Shown here: positions 56,158 through 64,000 of the stretch, piece by piece
Layout: every line of letters starts with the position of its first letter
Numbering within the stretch: position 1 is the first letter of the stretch
Origin: JBQTII01 sp052388275
GTDB lineage: Bacteria > Actinomycetota > Actinomycetes > Sporichthyales > Sporichthyaceae
Assembly (NCBI GenBank): GCA_052388275.1
Contig: JBQTII010000036.1
Coordinates: forward strand, 6,718 to 70,717
DNA length: 64,000 bases
Direction of reading: 5' to 3'
The notes under the pieces: generated by a model
Database searches by the model: none
The model's input: only the letters and a program-made list of their open reading frames with translations
What the model was told of the DNA's origin: nothing
Made by a program: the position numbers and the translations under genes

Positions 56158-57543
56158 GTGGCCTCCAGGCGCAGCGGGCGCACGCGCAGGTTACTCCGCG
56201 ACCTCGCGAGGTCCCAGGCCAGACCGGCTGGGTTGCGCCGCGCGCTGCGTCGATGGCGCGCCGGCGCCCTGATCGACGGCGACCCGAGCGCGAAGGCGAA
56301 GGCGAAGGCCAGGGCGAAGGCGAAGGCCAGGGCGAAGGCCAGGGCGAAGGCCAAGGCCAAGGCCAAGGCCAAGGCCAAGCCAAGGGCGGCGCGCGCGGCG
56401 TCGACTCCAACGCAGATCGCGGGGAGGGTCGAGCTTGCGCAGCAACAGCACCGGCCGCCCGCTGCCCCTGGTGCGCTGCGCCCCGTGGTGGTAACGCTGC
56501 CGTGGTTCACCGTGGGTGGTGCGGATCGGGTCGTGGAGGCGCTGCTGCGACACTGGCAGCAGCAGGGACGTCACGTCGTTGCCGTCGCGACGCTGCGAAC
56601 CGGGCCTGGCATGGTGGACCGTTTCGACGAACTCCGCGCCCTCACCGCATGCGCGTACCAGCTCCCAGGCTTACTCCCCAGATCTACGTGGCGCGGTTTC
56701 CTGGCCGATCTGATCGAGTCCCTGCATGATCCGGTGCTCGTCAACATCGGAAGCCCGTGGCTGTACGGAGCGCTGCCCGAGATCCGCGCCCGGGTCCCGC
56801 ACCTGCGCGTGCTGGATCAGCAGTTCAACGACATCGGCCACTTCGCGGCCAACCAGGGCGCCAAGGACTGTATCGATGTAACGGCGGCGGCCTATCCCGA
56901 GCTTGCGAACAAGCTTCGCGCGGACGGCCGGTCAGCCGATTCGGTGGCGATGGTCGCGGTGGGTATCCCACCTCTGCGCATGCCCGTCGAGCAGGACATC
57001 ACCGGACTGCGACGGTCGTTAGGGATCGCCGACGAGCACCGGGTCGTCTCCTTCGTGGGCCGGTTCTCCACCGAGAAACGGCCGGAATGGGCGTTGGCGC
57101 TCGCGGCGGATCTTGCCTCCGATCCCGCCGTGCGGGTGGTTCTGGTGGGCGATGGCCCCCTCGCGTCCGATCTCGCGCCCGGCATTGCCGCCGTCCCCGG
57201 GTGTGTGTGGCGTCGTTCGCTGGACCGCATCGAGCCGCTGATGGCCATGTCGGACCTCATGATCATCCCGAGCGTGACGGAGGGCATCCCGCTGGTCGCG
57301 ATGGAGGCACTTCAGATGGGTGTGTCGATTGTGGCGACCAGGGTGGGTGGGCTCCCGTGGCTGGAGAGCGAAGCGCTCGTCCAGCTCTGCGACCCGGACG
57401 ACTATCCGGGATTCCTCGCGGCCGCTACCCGCGCCCTGCGTGCGTCCGGACCGGCACGAGTGACCCGGCCAGACGCGTTCGCCCGCCAGGACATGCTCGA
57501 GCACTACGACCGGCTGCTGGGCGATCCCGAGGTGGACCTCTAG
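56158..57543 (+). CDS. Family 4 glycosyltransferase with Lys-Ala-rich N terminus
   Basis: A 461-residue GT-B enzyme. After an Arg-rich start, residues 45-74 are fifteen Ala-Lys/Ala-Arg dipeptides. The catalytic part begins with VVVTLPWFTVGGADRVVEAL (donor/acceptor-binding glycine loop) and ends with SFVGRFSTEKRPEWAL, VLVGDGPL and the EGIPLVAMEALQMG motif holding the nucleotide-sugar Glu pair. GTG at 56158 is preferred over ATG 56119 because GAGAGG (56145-56150) precedes it. The polybasic tail might bind membrane phospholipid, teichoic acid or nucleic acid. It overlaps the next gene by one base (TAGTG). Confidence 0.82.
   Translation: MASRRSGRTRRLLRDLARSQARPAGLRRALRRWRAGALIDGDPSAKAKAKARAKAKARAKARAKAKAKAKAKAKPRAARAASTPTQIAGRVELAQQQHRPPAAPGALRPVVVTLPWFTVGGADRVVEALLRHWQQQGRHVVAVATLRTGPGMVDRFDELRALTACAYQLPGLLPRSTWRGFLADLIESLHDPVLVNIGSPWLYGALPEIRARVPHLRVLDQQFNDIGHFAANQGAKDCIDVTAAAYPELANKLRADGRSADSVAMVAVGIPPLRMPVEQDITGLRRSLGIADEHRVVSFVGRFSTEKRPEWALALAADLASDPAVRVVLVGDGPLASDLAPGIAAVPGCVWRRSLDRIEPLMAMSDLMIIPSVTEGIPLVAMEALQMGVSIVATRVGGLPWLESEALVQLCDPDDYPGFLAAATRALRASGPARVTRPDAFARQDMLEHYDRLLGDPEVDL
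56290..56379 (+). repeat. Coding repeat for an Ala-Lys/Ala-Arg tract
   Basis: Ninety bases built from GCGAAG, GCCAAG and GCCAGG hexamers, arranged partly in 18-bp higher-order units, encoding (AK/AR)15. It lies just inside the glycosyltransferase start and would be prone to in-frame expansion. Confidence 0.88.
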
Positions 57544-58823
57544 TGCCGCGGTGTTCGGTGATCATCCCGGCCTACAACGCCGAGGCCCACGTAGCGGCGG
57601 CGATCCGCTCGGTGCTTTCCCAGACCTACCAGGACTTCGAGATCGTGGTGGTCGATGACGGCTCCACCGACAACACCTCGTCCGCCCTGGCCGATTTCGG
57701 GGACGCGATCGTGCACGTCACGCAGCCGAACAGCGGTGCGGCGGCGGCTCGGAACACTGCTCTGCGCCATGCGTCGGGGGAGTTGATCGCGCTGCTGGAC
57801 GCGGACGATCTCTGGCTCCCGCGGCGGTTGGAACGCATGGTCGCCTACCTGGACGAGAACCCGCACGTCGGATTCGCCACCAGCGATGCCTATTTGCGGC
57901 ACGAGGACATGCCCTCGACCCAGACGTACTATCGCGAGGTCGTCTACTGCAGGCGCTTGCCTGCGAACCAGAGCTATTCCATCGTCCAGTACAACTTCGT
58001 CTTCACGATGGCCGTTATCCGGCGGCGCCTGCTGGCCGAGCATGGCGACTTCGACACCGGGCTGCAGGTGGCGGAGGACTGGGACCTGTGGATCCGTTTC
58101 ATCCTCGCCGGAGAACAACTCGGGCTGGTACATGAGCCGCTGGCCTATTACCGGATCCGCAGCAGCGGCTTGACGATTTCCGATCGCAGCCCGTGGGATC
58201 GCGATATTCGCGAAGTGCGCCGACGGGGCCTGGCGCACGAGGCCATCAATCGCACCCCGGGTTCGGCTCGGGATCTCCTGCTTCCGGCTGCGCGGGCCGC
58301 GCTGGCGGCGCGGCGCCGGAACGAAGCGGCGGTGCTGTTCCGAGGCGTGGCGCGGGACCCCAAGCTGTCGGCCGCGGACCGGCTTCGGGCCAGGTCGGCG
58401 GCGCTGTTCCCGTTCCTGGCCCGGGTGCTGTGGCCTGAGTTGGTTCTCAAGGTCCGGCCGGACGGGGCGATCCTGGGCCCGCGGCGACGTGTCCACCGGC
58501 CCTCGCCAAATGCCGTCGACGGTCGACTCGAGCGCGTGTACGTCGGCGAGGAGACCGTCCACCTGTCCGGGTGGGCGACGGACAGCGCACACCGCAAGCC
58601 GGCGCAGTGCGTGGCCATCTTCGACGGCGACACGCTGATCGGTGTCGGCCACGTCGACCAGCCGCGCCCCAAGATTGCCCGGCGCTTCGGCAATCCACGC
58701 CTGGCCGACTGCGGATTCCGGGTGGTGGTCCCCACCGCGTCGGTAACGGAGCCGACAACCCTGCGCGTACTGGCCCTGTGCGATCGGAACGTGGGTGCCC
58801 TCGCCCGGGCCAAGCGAAGGTGA
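57543..58823 (+). CDS. Family 2 glycosyltransferase
   Basis: A 426-residue GT-A enzyme. CSVIIPAYNAEAHVAAAIRS, VVVDDGSTDNTS, NSGAAAARNTALRHASGE and LLDADDLWLPRR are the standard donor- and metal-binding blocks. QVAEDWDLWIRF carries the ED pair near the acceptor site. The C-terminal ~100 residues (VYVGEETVHLSGWATDSA) form an extra beta-rich domain. The GTG start shares its G with the preceding TAG stop, implying translational coupling. It converges with the NDP-sugar cassette. Confidence 0.85.
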   Translation: MPRCSVIIPAYNAEAHVAAAIRSVLSQTYQDFEIVVVDDGSTDNTSSALADFGDAIVHVTQPNSGAAAARNTALRHASGELIALLDADDLWLPRRLERMVAYLDENPHVGFATSDAYLRHEDMPSTQTYYREVVYCRRLPANQSYSIVQYNFVFTMAVIRRRLLAEHGDFDTGLQVAEDWDLWIRFILAGEQLGLVHEPLAYYRIRSSGLTISDRSPWDRDIREVRRRGLAHEAINRTPGSARDLLLPAARAALAARRRNEAAVLFRGVARDPKLSAADRLRARSAALFPFLARVLWPELVLKVRPDGAILGPRRRVHRPSPNAVDGRLERVYVGEETVHLSGWATDSAHRKPAQCVAIFDGDTLIGVGHVDQPRPKIARRFGNPRLADCGFRVVVPTASVTEPTTLRVLALCDRNVGALARAKRR

Positions 58824-58849
58824 CCGTCAGGATTCGCGTGGGTCACCAG

Positions 58850-59731
58850 TCAGGTGGCCAGGCACAGCTGGGCCATCGACTCGGCGGTCGGTGCACAGGA
58901 AAGCCCGAGGGCGGCCAGTCGGCTCGGATCACCGATCACCGTGTCCGCGCCCGGCAGGGCGAGCAGGTCCGGCTGCGGTTCAAGTGCCACCTCGACGCCC
59001 AGGTGTGCGGCCATTGCCAGCAGGATCGAGTGCACGCTGATGCCGATGCCGGAGCAGATGTTGTAGGTGCCCTCGTGCGTGCCCCCGATGAGCCGCGCCA
59101 GGGACTGCGCGACGAAATCCAGCGGGACGAAGTCGCGGATCACGTCGAGCCGCCCGCAGCGGATGAGGCGACGTCGGTGCTCGCCCTGTAGGAGTTGGGC
59201 CCGGAGGTTGCCCAGTGCCGTCGTCGCCGGCTGATCAGCACTGACCACATTGAAGGGGCGGGCGATTGTCAAGGAGAAGTCACCCGGGCCGGCCAGCGAT
59301 TCGGCCAGCGTGCTCGCGGCGACCTTCGCGCCGCCGTACTCGGACACCGGGCGCAGCGCAGCGGCCTCGGTGAGCGGGATCCCGGCGTTGTCTCCGTACT
59401 CGGCGGCGGAGCCGACGACGAGCAGGTGCGGCCGGGTACCAAGAGCGGCCGCCGCCTGCGCTACCGCGATGGTGGTGAGCACGTTCGCGCGATAGAGCTC
59501 GTGGCGATCAGCCGCGGGGCCACCGGCGAGATGGGCGATCGCGTCGGGTGCCAGGCGATCGATGAGGTCGTGGGCGCAGCGCGGCACCGACAGGTCGGCG
59601 ACGTGATGGCGCGATGCCGACGAGGCCCGCCTGCCGCTGGTGTGGGTCTCATGTCCGTGCGTTGCCAGCACGGGCACCAGTGCCCGCCCGATCACGCCGT
59701 CGGCACCGGTGACGAGGACGCGCATCGTCAT
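58850..59731 (-). CDS. NAD-dependent epimerase/dehydratase family protein
   Basis: A 293-residue extended SDR. VLVTGADGVIGRALVP near the N terminus binds NAD. VVGSAAEYGDNAG and EYGGAKVAAS (YxxxK) form the catalytic site, and ARPFNVVSADQP is family-typical. It is the last gene of a three-gene cassette (dehydratase, nucleotidyltransferase, epimerase/reductase) and probably carries out the final epimerisation or reduction of an NDP-deoxysugar. The ATG at 59731 overlaps the upstream TGA (TGATG). Confidence 0.82.
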   Translation of the reverse strand: MTMRVLVTGADGVIGRALVPVLATHGHETHTSGRRASSASRHHVADLSVPRCAHDLIDRLAPDAIAHLAGGPAADRHELYRANVLTTIAVAQAAAALGTRPHLLVVGSAAEYGDNAGIPLTEAAALRPVSEYGGAKVAASTLAESLAGPGDFSLTIARPFNVVSADQPATTALGNLRAQLLQGEHRRRLIRCGRLDVIRDFVPLDFVAQSLARLIGGTHEGTYNICSGIGISVHSILLAMAAHLGVEVALEPQPDLLALPGADTVIGDPSRLAALGLSCAPTAESMAQLCLAT

Positions 59732-60450
59732 CAATCCCGAACGTAGGGGAGAAAGACCGACGGGTCAGCGGTGAATCGCTCCGTCGCGGCGGCGAGGTCG
59801 TCGAGGCGGCCAAGATCCAACCAGTAGGCGTCGCTGGGGATGACGCGCACGCCCCGGCCCGCTGCCGTCAGGTTCCGCATCAGATCCGGCATGTCCAGGC
59901 GCAGGCCGGCCGGCACGAACTCCTCGATGACCGCCGCGGAAACCACATTGATGCCCATGCTGACCTCGTAGGAGAGTGACGGCTTTTCGATGTAGGCCGA
60001 GAGCAGACCGCCGGAGTCGCTTTCCACTACGCCGAACTCGACAGACACCTCGCGCCGGTTGGCAAAGATCGTGGCGCCGTGGGCCGGGTCGTGAGCGCGA
60101 TAGGCCGCACCGAAGTCCGCGTTGGTCAGGATGTCCCCGTTGAGGACGAGGATCCGGTCCTCCTGCAGATCCGTGATCAGGGATAGGCAACCCGCCGTAC
60201 CCAGCGGTTCATTCTCCTGCACATAATCAATGGCGATGTCCCATTGCGAGCCGTCGCCGCAGAAGGCCTGTACCAGCGCTGCCAGGTGGCCGACCGAGAT
60301 GGTGATCCGCTCGAATCCCTGCCCCGCCAGCTGCTTGGCCAGAATCTCAATGATCGAGAACTCGCCCACCGGGACCAGGGGTTTCGGGATCACCACGGTC
60401 AGCGGCCGTAGCCGGTTCCCAAGCCCGCCGGCAAGGACAATCGCGCGCAT
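59731..60450 (-). CDS. NDP-sugar nucleotidyltransferase
   Basis: A 239-residue enzyme. The signature LAGGLGNRLRPLT (residues 6-18) binds NTP, PKPLVPV follows with the sugar-phosphate Lys, and VLNGDIL holds the metal-binding Asp. It charges a sugar 1-phosphate with a nucleotide. The closest types are mannose-1-phosphate guanylyltransferase or glucose-1-phosphate thymidylyl/cytidylyltransferases, but the base cannot be told by eye. It sits between the two sugar-modifying SDRs, three bases after the dehydratase stop. Confidence 0.85.
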   Translation of the reverse strand: MRAIVLAGGLGNRLRPLTVVIPKPLVPVGEFSIIEILAKQLAGQGFERITISVGHLAALVQAFCGDGSQWDIAIDYVQENEPLGTAGCLSLITDLQEDRILVLNGDILTNADFGAAYRAHDPAHGATIFANRREVSVEFGVVESDSGGLLSAYIEKPSLSYEVSMGINVVSAAVIEEFVPAGLRLDMPDLMRNLTAAGRGVRVIPSDAYWLDLGRLDDLAAATERFTADPSVFLPYVRD

Positions 60451-60453
60451 CGC

Positions 60454-61437
60454 CTAGATCACGTAGGCCGCGAGGTCGGATGGCCGAGAACCCTGCAGGT
60501 GATCTCGCAGCCGCGCCAGCCCGTCGGTGAGGGAGACCGTCGGAGTGAACCCGAACGCCTCGGCGGCCTTTGCGTAGTCGGCGAGCAGTTCGTCCACCTC
60601 GCTCTTGGCGGGTCGCACGCGCTGGTCCTCAATCCGGATCGGCTTGCGGGTACCGGTCACCTCGAAGATCAGCTCGACCATCTCGCCAACGCTGTAGGCC
60701 ACGCCCGTTCCGAGGTTGAACGCCTCCCCCTCCACCCCCTGGGCCTGCGCGGCACCGAGGAATCCGGCCACCGTGTCGCTGACGTAGGTCATGTCCCGCC
60801 GGGGTGCGAGCGAGCCCACGCGGACCTCGTCGGCGAACAAGGCCTGCGCCATGACGGTCGGCAACACCGCCCGCCTCGACTGCCGCGGGCCGAACGTGTT
60901 GAACGGACGCACCGTCACCACGGGCAGGTCGAACGAGCGGTGGTAGCTGGTCGCCAGTTGATCGGCGGCGATCTTCGTGGCGGAGTACGGCGACTGCCCG
61001 ACGGCCGGGTGCAACTCGTCGATCGGGGTGTACTGGGCGCTGCCGTAGGTCTCCGAGGTGGAGGTGTGGATCAGCCGCCGCGTTCCCTCGTGACGCACGG
61101 CCTCCAGCACGGCCAGCGTGCCGGACATGTTGACCCGGACGTAGTGGCCGGGGGCCACATAGGAATACGGGATGCCGATCAGGGCCGCGAGGTGGAAAAC
61201 GGTGTCGCACCCGGCCACCGCACGTCGGGTGAACTCGGCATCCGACACGTCACCGAGGCGGACCTCGAGGTGGGGATGCTCGACGCCCTCGAGGTGACCG
61301 CGATGGGCGTGGGAGTTGTACAGGTCCAGGACGCGCACGTGGGCGCCGCGGGCGAGGAGCGCCTCGACGAGGTGCGAGCCGATGAAGCCGGCTCCGCCCG
61401 TGACCAGGACGCGTCGACCTTCCCAGAAGCCAGTCAT
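60454..61437 (-). CDS. NDP-sugar 4,6-dehydratase-like extended SDR
   Basis: A 327-residue extended SDR. VLVTGGAGFIGSHLVEALL binds NAD, HTSTSETYGSAQY and SPYSATK (YxxxK) form the active site, and VRPFNTFGPRQS is typical of GDP/UDP-sugar 4,6-dehydratases, including the LegB-like group. The SETYG tripeptide site (Thr-Ser-Glu) fits dehydratase rather than simple epimerase chemistry. It is the first gene of the cassette and would create the 4-keto-6-deoxy sugar modified by the downstream enzymes. Confidence 0.85.
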   Translation of the reverse strand: MTGFWEGRRVLVTGGAGFIGSHLVEALLARGAHVRVLDLYNSHAHRGHLEGVEHPHLEVRLGDVSDAEFTRRAVAGCDTVFHLAALIGIPYSYVAPGHYVRVNMSGTLAVLEAVRHEGTRRLIHTSTSETYGSAQYTPIDELHPAVGQSPYSATKIAADQLATSYHRSFDLPVVTVRPFNTFGPRQSRRAVLPTVMAQALFADEVRVGSLAPRRDMTYVSDTVAGFLGAAQAQGVEGEAFNLGTGVAYSVGEMVELIFEVTGTRKPIRIEDQRVRPAKSEVDELLADYAKAAEAFGFTPTVSLTDGLARLRDHLQGSRPSDLAAYVI

Positions 61438-61461
61438 GTGACATCCGACCTTAGTGGTAGG

Positions 61462-62655
61462 TCAGCGATTGATGGCCAGGCCGGCGCCCCGACGGGGATT
61501 GGGCACCCGCCGCGTCGCTGCCCGAGTCGCTGTGGGGACCGACTGCGAGGGCGGCCACATCCGGTCGAAGAGCCGATTCAGGCCGTTGCGTGACGGTGTC
61601 TCGCACCAGCGCCACAGCGCCCACGAGGCCAGTCCGGTGACCGCCAAGGCGCTGATCGCGTACAACCACAACACCTCACGGACGGCCGGCACCTCGTGCA
61701 CGAGCAGAGCTCCGACGGCGAAGACGCTCCAATGCACCATGTACAGCGAGTACGACACACCCCCGGCCGCCTGGGCCGCCGGGTTGGCGAAGAATCGAAA
61801 ACCGCGTCCCCGGCCAAGGCTCAGCGAGTAGACCCAGAGCGCCAACAGCACCCCCAGGGCGTCGGTGAGGCCGGTGTAGCAGGCGAACACGATCAGCGCA
61901 GGGGCGAGTACCTGCATGCTCACGAGGAGCCGGCCGCCTTGTCTGCTCCGCGGCTCGCCCGCGAGGCGCAGGCAGACCCCGCAGATGAACAGCGCGGTGA
62001 GTCGCGCCAGCCAGGAGTAGGGGAAGGACCCCGGCAGCGCCCATGACCCGTAGGCAAGCACAAGCGCGGGGAGCAGCCACAGGGCGTGGATCTGAGGTCG
62101 CCTTCGTCCCACGGCGAGAAACAGCGCAAGCAACGGCAGAAACATTAGGTACGCCCATAACTCCGCGCTCAGCGACCACGACGGCTGGTTCCACGCATAC
62201 TCAACGTCCCCCTTGCCGACCTGATCGATCATGAACGCGCTCTGCAGCCAACCCGTGATCGAGTACCAGCCGGCGGTAGGGGCTCCCCAGTTCCCGTAGT
62301 GGTGGACGTGGACCGACACGATGATCAGCGCGACCCCTGCGCTCACGAGGTTGACGGGCCACAGTCGGGCGAAGCGTCGCCACAGGAACGAGGCTGACGC
62401 CCGCGCAGTCAACGTCGAGGAGCACCCGTAGTTGTGCCAGATGATGAAGCCCGACAGCACAAAGAACAACGGCACACCGGCGTCCCCGTGGGAGAGGATC
62501 GGACGCATCAGATGCATCCCGGGCAGCGCTTCGTACAAGGTGGTCTGGAAGTGGTAGAGAACGACCCACGCGGCTCCGACGATGCGCAGGCCGGTGAGAG
62601 CCGGTAGGTCGACGGCCCGTTTCGGGCATGCCGGTACCGCAATTTGTCGTGCCAT
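61462..62655 (-). CDS. Acyltransferase family 3 (OafA-like) membrane protein
   Basis: A 397-residue integral membrane acyltransferase with about ten hydrophobic segments. The N-terminal ALTGLRIVGAAWVVLYHF, with the conserved catalytic-type His in LYHF, PLFFVLSGFIIWH, and RRFARLWPVNL are hallmarks. Such proteins O-acetylate or otherwise acylate exported polysaccharide or lipid-linked sugars. ATG at 62655 (or an adjoining GTG at 62658) follows a G-rich element. It is 24 bases upstream of the sugar cassette on the same strand, so the modified sugar may be acylated. Confidence 0.85.
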   Translation of the reverse strand: MARQIAVPACPKRAVDLPALTGLRIVGAAWVVLYHFQTTLYEALPGMHLMRPILSHGDAGVPLFFVLSGFIIWHNYGCSSTLTARASASFLWRRFARLWPVNLVSAGVALIIVSVHVHHYGNWGAPTAGWYSITGWLQSAFMIDQVGKGDVEYAWNQPSWSLSAELWAYLMFLPLLALFLAVGRRRPQIHALWLLPALVLAYGSWALPGSFPYSWLARLTALFICGVCLRLAGEPRSRQGGRLLVSMQVLAPALIVFACYTGLTDALGVLLALWVYSLSLGRGRGFRFFANPAAQAAGGVSYSLYMVHWSVFAVGALLVHEVPAVREVLWLYAISALAVTGLASWALWRWCETPSRNGLNRLFDRMWPPSQSVPTATRAATRRVPNPRRGAGLAINR

Positions 62656-62796
62656 CACGGGCCCCCCGACGCGTGTCCGCTCCTGATATGCCCGAATCGT
62701 CCGTTTGATACGGTGACGCGAGGATTAGGTTCTCATTCTACCCACGACATGGGCATCTAATCCATCGATCGTGAATTTCTGCCAGGGAGCGAAGCC
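62656..62796. promoter_or_regulatory. AT-rich divergent promoter region
   Basis: Between the minus-strand acyltransferase and the plus-strand methyltransferase. Possible plus-strand elements are TTGATA (62705-62710) and TAGGTT (62726-62731), though the 15-base spacing is short. CAGGGAG precedes the ATG at 62797. The AT content is clearly higher than elsewhere. Confidence 0.35.
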
Positions 62797-64000
62797 ATGC
62801 AGGTAACGACATGTCTGTATTGTGCGGATTCACGGTTAGCGCACGTCACCTACCGGGGTGATGGCAGCGGTGTTCAACGGTGTGCGCGCTGCGGACTCAT
62901 GATGGTCTGCAACCTTAGCGACGATACCGAAGCGCTGTACGGAGCCGAGTATTTCGAAAAACAGGAAGAAACGAAATACGGTTATACGACGTACCTCTCC
63001 TCGCCGGTTGCCAGCCTGGTAGGTAAGTTCGCCTTCGCCGCGTTATTTGCGAAGGCACCGGGTCGCCACCTCGATCTCGGCTGTGCCGACGGTTCCCTCA
63101 TGGAGATCTTCGCCGCCGCGGGATTCACCACTCGCGGTCTGGAGATCTCCAAGCACGCGGTGGGCATCGCGCAGTCGAAAGGCCTCGACGTCGACGTCTC
63201 GCGCCTTCATGGGTTTCCGGCGGGTCAGCCCACGTCCGACCTCATCACCGTCTTCGATGTGCTGGAGCACGTGGACCAGCCCGGAGCGACCTTGCGCGCT
63301 ATTACCGAGAATCTGCACGACGAGGGCTACTGCGCGTTCTCGACGCTGTCGGTCCGGTCGGCAGACGGATCGGATTACTGGTTCAACAATTGCCTCGAGC
63401 ATTACGTCTATTATGACCGGGACAGCTTGACTTTCGTGCTCACCGAGGCGTTCGGCGCGGGCAATTTTGATTTCATTGAAGTGGAAATCGCAGGAATCGC
63501 CGAGTTCTGGGGATGCGCCCGTAAATCCGGGCTCTCCTGGGAGCGCGATCTCCTTGGCTTGATGTCGAATGCTGATTTTCGGACTTCTGATTCGAGTAAC
63601 GGATACCTGTTGAGTCTGTTTTACAACCAGCTGGCCCGATTTGATAAGAGTGCCGAGATCGTCGAGTGTTTCGCGACGACTTGGCCGACTGCAACGTTGG
63701 TCCAGGCGCAGTTTTATCTGAATTACGTTCAAGGGAAGTACGAACGCGCCGTGACTGATGCCCGCGCCAACGCGCATGTGGTGCCAATCTCCCAAGGGGT
63801 GTTCTGGCAGGCGTTCGCTCATGCCGAGAGAGAGTTCGCGGGAGCTCGCCAGCAGGCCTTCATCACCGAGTACGACGGGGAGATCGAGAAGTTGCGCGAG
63901 ACCCTGAGCAAGACCAAGCGACGCGTGCGCGCGCTCAAGGAGGAGCGCGGCGGCGGCGCCCCCCCCCCGCCGCGCCCCCGCGCCGCGGCCCCCCCCCCCC
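62797..64000 (+). CDS. Zinc-ribbon class I SAM-dependent methyltransferase, 3' end not reached
   Basis: At least 385 credible residues, open to the right edge. The N terminus has two CxxC pairs (CLYC at 6-9 and CARC at 29-32), a small zinc ribbon seen in sugar C-methyltransferases and related enzymes. SAM-binding motif I is HLDLGCADGS (about residues 92-101), with VFDVLEHVDQP as motif II. The C-terminal part is helical, ending in a charged probable coiled coil (YDGEIEKLRETLSK). ATG at 62797 is supported by CAGGGAG. Codons are less GC-biased than in neighbours. After about 63950 the sequence becomes poly-C/GC and the translated GGGAPPPPRPRAAAPPPP should not be trusted. Confidence 0.8.
   Translation, partial: MQVTTCLYCADSRLAHVTYRGDGSGVQRCARCGLMMVCNLSDDTEALYGAEYFEKQEETKYGYTTYLSSPVASLVGKFAFAALFAKAPGRHLDLGCADGSLMEIFAAAGFTTRGLEISKHAVGIAQSKGLDVDVSRLHGFPAGQPTSDLITVFDVLEHVDQPGATLRAITENLHDEGYCAFSTLSVRSADGSDYWFNNCLEHYVYYDRDSLTFVLTEAFGAGNFDFIEVEIAGIAEFWGCARKSGLSWERDLLGLMSNADFRTSDSSNGYLLSLFYNQLARFDKSAEIVECFATTWPTATLVQAQFYLNYVQGKYERAVTDARANAHVVPISQGVFWQAFAHAEREFAGARQQAFITEYDGEIEKLRETLSKTKRRVRALKEERGGGAPPPPRPRAAAPPP
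63947..64000. other. Low-complexity poly-C/GC terminus, probable sequence artefact
   Basis: The last ~50 bases are almost only C and G, with C-runs of ten or more and 12 C at the very end. This interrupts a normal coding region abruptly and looks like poly-G read artefact or contig-end error rather than real DNA. Confidence 0.6.

Noticed and set aside
63043..63822. Minus-strand open frame at the right end
   Set aside because: The plus-strand frame from 62797 carries CxxC pairs and SAM-binding motifs and is open through this whole area.

Overview
The window is a 64 kb stretch of a GC-rich actinobacterial chromosome. Support comes from GC-biased codons with many GTG starts, wax-ester/diacylglycerol acyltransferase and SCP2-type genes, several cytochrome P450s with a 3Fe-4S ferredoxin, TAnnnT -10 boxes six bases before leaderless start codons, and an AbiEi/DUF559-type protein. 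I cannot name the genus; a soil or aquatic relative of Frankiales/Sporichthyales or another mycolate-free lineage would fit. The first gene is cut by the left edge. The last gene runs into an implausible poly-C stretch at the right edge.

Region 1 (1-13.8 kb) is lipid and oxidative metabolism: PlsC tail, WS/DGAT, two alpha/beta hydrolases (one monoacylglycerol-lipase-like), a MazEF-type toxin-antitoxin pair, prephenate dehydratase, a carotenoid-cleavage-type oxygenase, two TetR regulators, an acyl-CoA dehydrogenase, an SCP2 protein, a zinc alcohol dehydrogenase with an in-frame amber codon near its C terminus, and a P450-ferredoxin-ferredoxin reductase chain. Region 2 (13.8-15.3 kb) is a repeat-rich island around an AbiEi/DUF559-like gene.

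Region 3 (15.3-43.0 kb) is a large catabolic island. It holds a thiolase, a GAF-LuxR regulator, an aldehyde dehydrogenase, a flavin oxidase, four P450s counting the one in region 1, CoA-pathway enzymes (five more acyl-CoA dehydrogenase-type subunits or enzymes, enoyl-CoA hydratases, SDRs, a CoA transferase, an acyl-CoA ligase) and two paralogous MarR regulators. The run at 22366-31471 looks like an operon. It starts with genes resembling the alicyclic ring-cleavage set (BadI-like hydrolase, BadH-like SDR, AliB-like dehydrogenase with Asp at the usual Glu position, BadR-like MarR). It continues with an unusual pair built from pyruvate-phosphate-dikinase modules (25755 and 28132) that lacks the PEP/pyruvate barrel, followed by a CrtC/DUF7064-like protein. 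I consider this pair and its setting the most interesting candidate for an undescribed system: ATP-driven phosphoryl activation of an alicyclic, terpenoid or steroid-like substrate.

Region 4 (43.3-64 kb) begins with a lone ABC-type substrate-binding lipoprotein carrying a charge-segregated TGxAP repeat. It becomes a cell-surface polysaccharide locus: six glycosyltransferases, a GalE-like epimerase, two tandem secreted GH16 glycosidases, an NDP-sugar cassette (nucleotidyltransferase plus two epimerase/dehydratases), an acyltransferase-3 membrane protein and a zinc-ribbon methyltransferase. Two of the glycosyltransferases are paralogues lying tail to tail with overlapping stop codons.

Tight packing is the rule. 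ATGA or GTGA overlaps couple at least nine gene pairs, and several convergent pairs overlap or share terminators. Intergenic spacers carry strong inverted repeats, including one that would sequester a Shine-Dalgarno sequence (19515-19570) and a matched pair of 9-bp/28-nt inverted repeats inside the 22-31 kb operon. Functional names come from motifs and family recognition by eye; no database search was run.
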